Part shown: positions 6,579-7,266 of the stretch, piece after piece
Layout of the letters: every line of letters begins with the position of its first letter
Position numbering within the stretch: the first letter of the stretch is position 1
Source: Chloroflexota bacterium
GTDB taxonomy: Bacteria > Chloroflexota > Anaerolineae > Promineifilales > Promineifilaceae
Assembly (NCBI GenBank): GCA_008501785.1
Contig: QQUD01000675.1
Coordinates: 1-7,266 of the forward strand
Length of the DNA: 7,266 nt
Reading direction: 5' to 3'
The notes under the pieces: model-generated
Database searches by the model: none
Told to the model about the DNA's origin: nothing
What the model saw: the letters and a program-made list of their open reading frames with translations, nothing else
Made by a program: the position numbers and the translations under genes

Positions 6579-7053
6579 GTTGGGTGGCTCGACGGGGCCA
6601 TACTTTTGTATGGTCACATTTGGGGTGTGGCATGGATACGCGGTTTTTTCGGGTGGAAAACGGCCGTTTCTCTTCCTCGCCGAAGGACTTTTTATGTACC
6701 TGCAACCCGCACCGGTGCGGGAACTCATTCTCAAAATGCGCGAGACGTTTACCGGGGCGGAGCTTGTGTTTGAGACGGTTAACGAGCGTTACACACGCTC
6801 TATGATGCGTCGCCTGGTTGAATTTAAATTGCAAAAACAGCTTGGTCTGGGAGCCGGGGCAAGTTATTACTTTGGTATCCAGCACAGCAAAGAGCTTGAA
6901 AACTGGCATCCCGGCATCAAATTTCTGGGAGAATGGGTTTACTTTGATGAGCCAGAGCCGAAGATTGGCTGGATACGCTGGTTCCGCAGCTTCGAAATGT
7001 TCCGTAAAACGCAGTGGACGGTTCATTATCGTTTGGGGCAACTACCTTCTTAA
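6579..7053 (+). pseudogene. Remnant of a TcmP/LCM-type SAM-dependent O-methyltransferase
   Basis: Two pieces of one class I methyltransferase lie in different frames. From 6584, one frame reads the SAM-binding motif I, LGCGMDTRFFRVENGR, ending at about 6667. The other frame, from about 6660 to the stop at 7053, reads RPFLFLAEGLFMYL and then the C-terminal half (RELILKMRETFTGAELVFE, ELENWHPGIKFLGEWVYFD). In intact relatives (COG3315, usually about 270-280 residues) these segments are separated by several tens of residues and preceded by an N-terminal region of roughly 80 residues. Both are missing here. The frame change coincides with an ACGGCCGT copy (6660-6667), as expected of a deletion between two copies (inference). 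A continuous ORF from TTG 6571 exists, but its first ~30 residues are unrelated out-of-frame sequence. The remnant begins directly after the intact aldo/keto reductase. Confidence 0.75.
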
Positions 7054-7068
7054 ATTTCCTCGGGAAAT
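7054..7068 (+). other. Small hairpin just after the methyltransferase remnant stop
   Basis: ATTTCC (7054-7059) pairs with GGAAAT (7063-7068) around a 3-base loop, immediately after the stop. No T run follows, so it is a weak terminator candidate at best. The A+T-rich stretch 7069-7190 beyond it shows no supported gene or site. Confidence 0.25.
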
Positions 7069-7190
7069 AATTGCGTGTCACTTTTTACCTGCTATTGCAT
7101 CCAATTTTAATAGAAACGTATTTAGATCCTAAGGGTTTTCATGGAAGTTAAATAAATAATCAGGTAATAGAAAACTACAAAATGTGGCCC

Positions 7191-7257
7191 TGTCATTCCC
7201 GCGCAGGCGGGAATCTACTCGACTACGTCATGGATTCCCGCCTGCGCGGGAATGACA
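7191..7257. repeat. 25-base perfect inverted repeat (REP/MITE-like element)
   Basis: The arms 7191-7215 and 7233-7257 are perfect inverses beginning TGTCATTCCCGCG and ending CGCGGGAATGACA, around a 17-base loop. Each arm contains its own 8-base stem, ATTCCCGC/GCGGGAAT (7195-7202/7207-7214 and 7234-7241/7246-7253), so the whole can fold as a cruciform. This TCATTCCCGCG type is a familiar dispersed intergenic repeat in many bacteria. No target duplication is evident. Confidence 0.85.
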
Positions 7258-7266
7258 AGTTCCCTA

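Larger units (their letters stand above)
2248..6667. repeat. Nine dispersed copies of the palindrome ACGGCCGT
   Basis: Exact copies begin at 2248, 2296, 3303, 3818, 3907, 4844, 5782, 6522 and 6660. Single-mismatch forms occur at 171 (ACGGCCGG) and 2653 (ACGGCCGC). All nine exact copies lie inside genes or the methyltransferase remnant. The flanks are biased to A on the left (7 of 9) and T on the right (6 of 9), giving the consensus AAACGGCCGTT. About 0.1 copies would be expected in random sequence of this length. Confidence 0.9.

Noticed and set aside
6818..7132. 104-residue + strand frame overlapping the methyltransferase remnant
   Set aside because: The overlapping frame carries clear methyltransferase residues, while this one shows no motif.
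1..7266. A single novel multi-gene system such as a defence island or biosynthetic cluster
   Set aside because: The genes are common metabolic families with separate signals and no shared pathway. The unusual content is in repeats, not in gene combination.

Overview
The window is a 7.3 kb stretch of bacterial chromosome with all recognisable genes on the + strand. Codon use, moderate GC, the PabB-PabC fusion and the many short dispersed repeats between genes would fit a Chloroflexota (Anaerolineae/Caldilineae-like) bacterium. That placement is inference from style only: no rRNA or other phylogenetic marker is present.

Layout: (1) bases 1-1157, an enolase-superfamily N-acylamino acid racemase / o-succinylbenzoate synthase, whose true start lies just left of the window. 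(2) 1158-1329, a gap holding a 59-base imperfect palindrome. (3) 1330-3927, proC (proline biosynthesis) followed 12 bases later by a fused PabB-PabC gene (p-aminobenzoate for folate), probably one transcript. The pabBC gene carries an in-frame array of ten 7-base repeats. (4) 4073-4546, a DUF3291 protein of unknown function. (5) 4556-4597, a hairpin built on a 32-base perfect palindrome, then an SDR dehydrogenase (4618-5364). (6) 5365-5570, a cluster of GAGATAACC-like inverted repeats. (7) 5571-6578, an aldo/keto reductase. (8) 6579-7053, the wreck of a TcmP-type methyltransferase gene. (9) 7191-7257, a 25-base perfect inverted repeat of a dispersed-repeat type.

The genes do not form one obvious pathway. 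They look like ordinary amino-acid, folate and redox housekeeping genes separated by repeats. No phage, CRISPR, toxin or defence genes are visible.

The most interesting signal is at the DNA level. The palindrome ACGGCCGT, usually as AAACGGCCGTT, occurs nine times exactly between 2248 and 6667, in all three codon phases of four intact genes. This resembles the HIP1 palindrome of cyanobacteria. One copy sits exactly where the methyltransferase remnant changes reading frame, which suggests that these sites may serve as deletion junctions.
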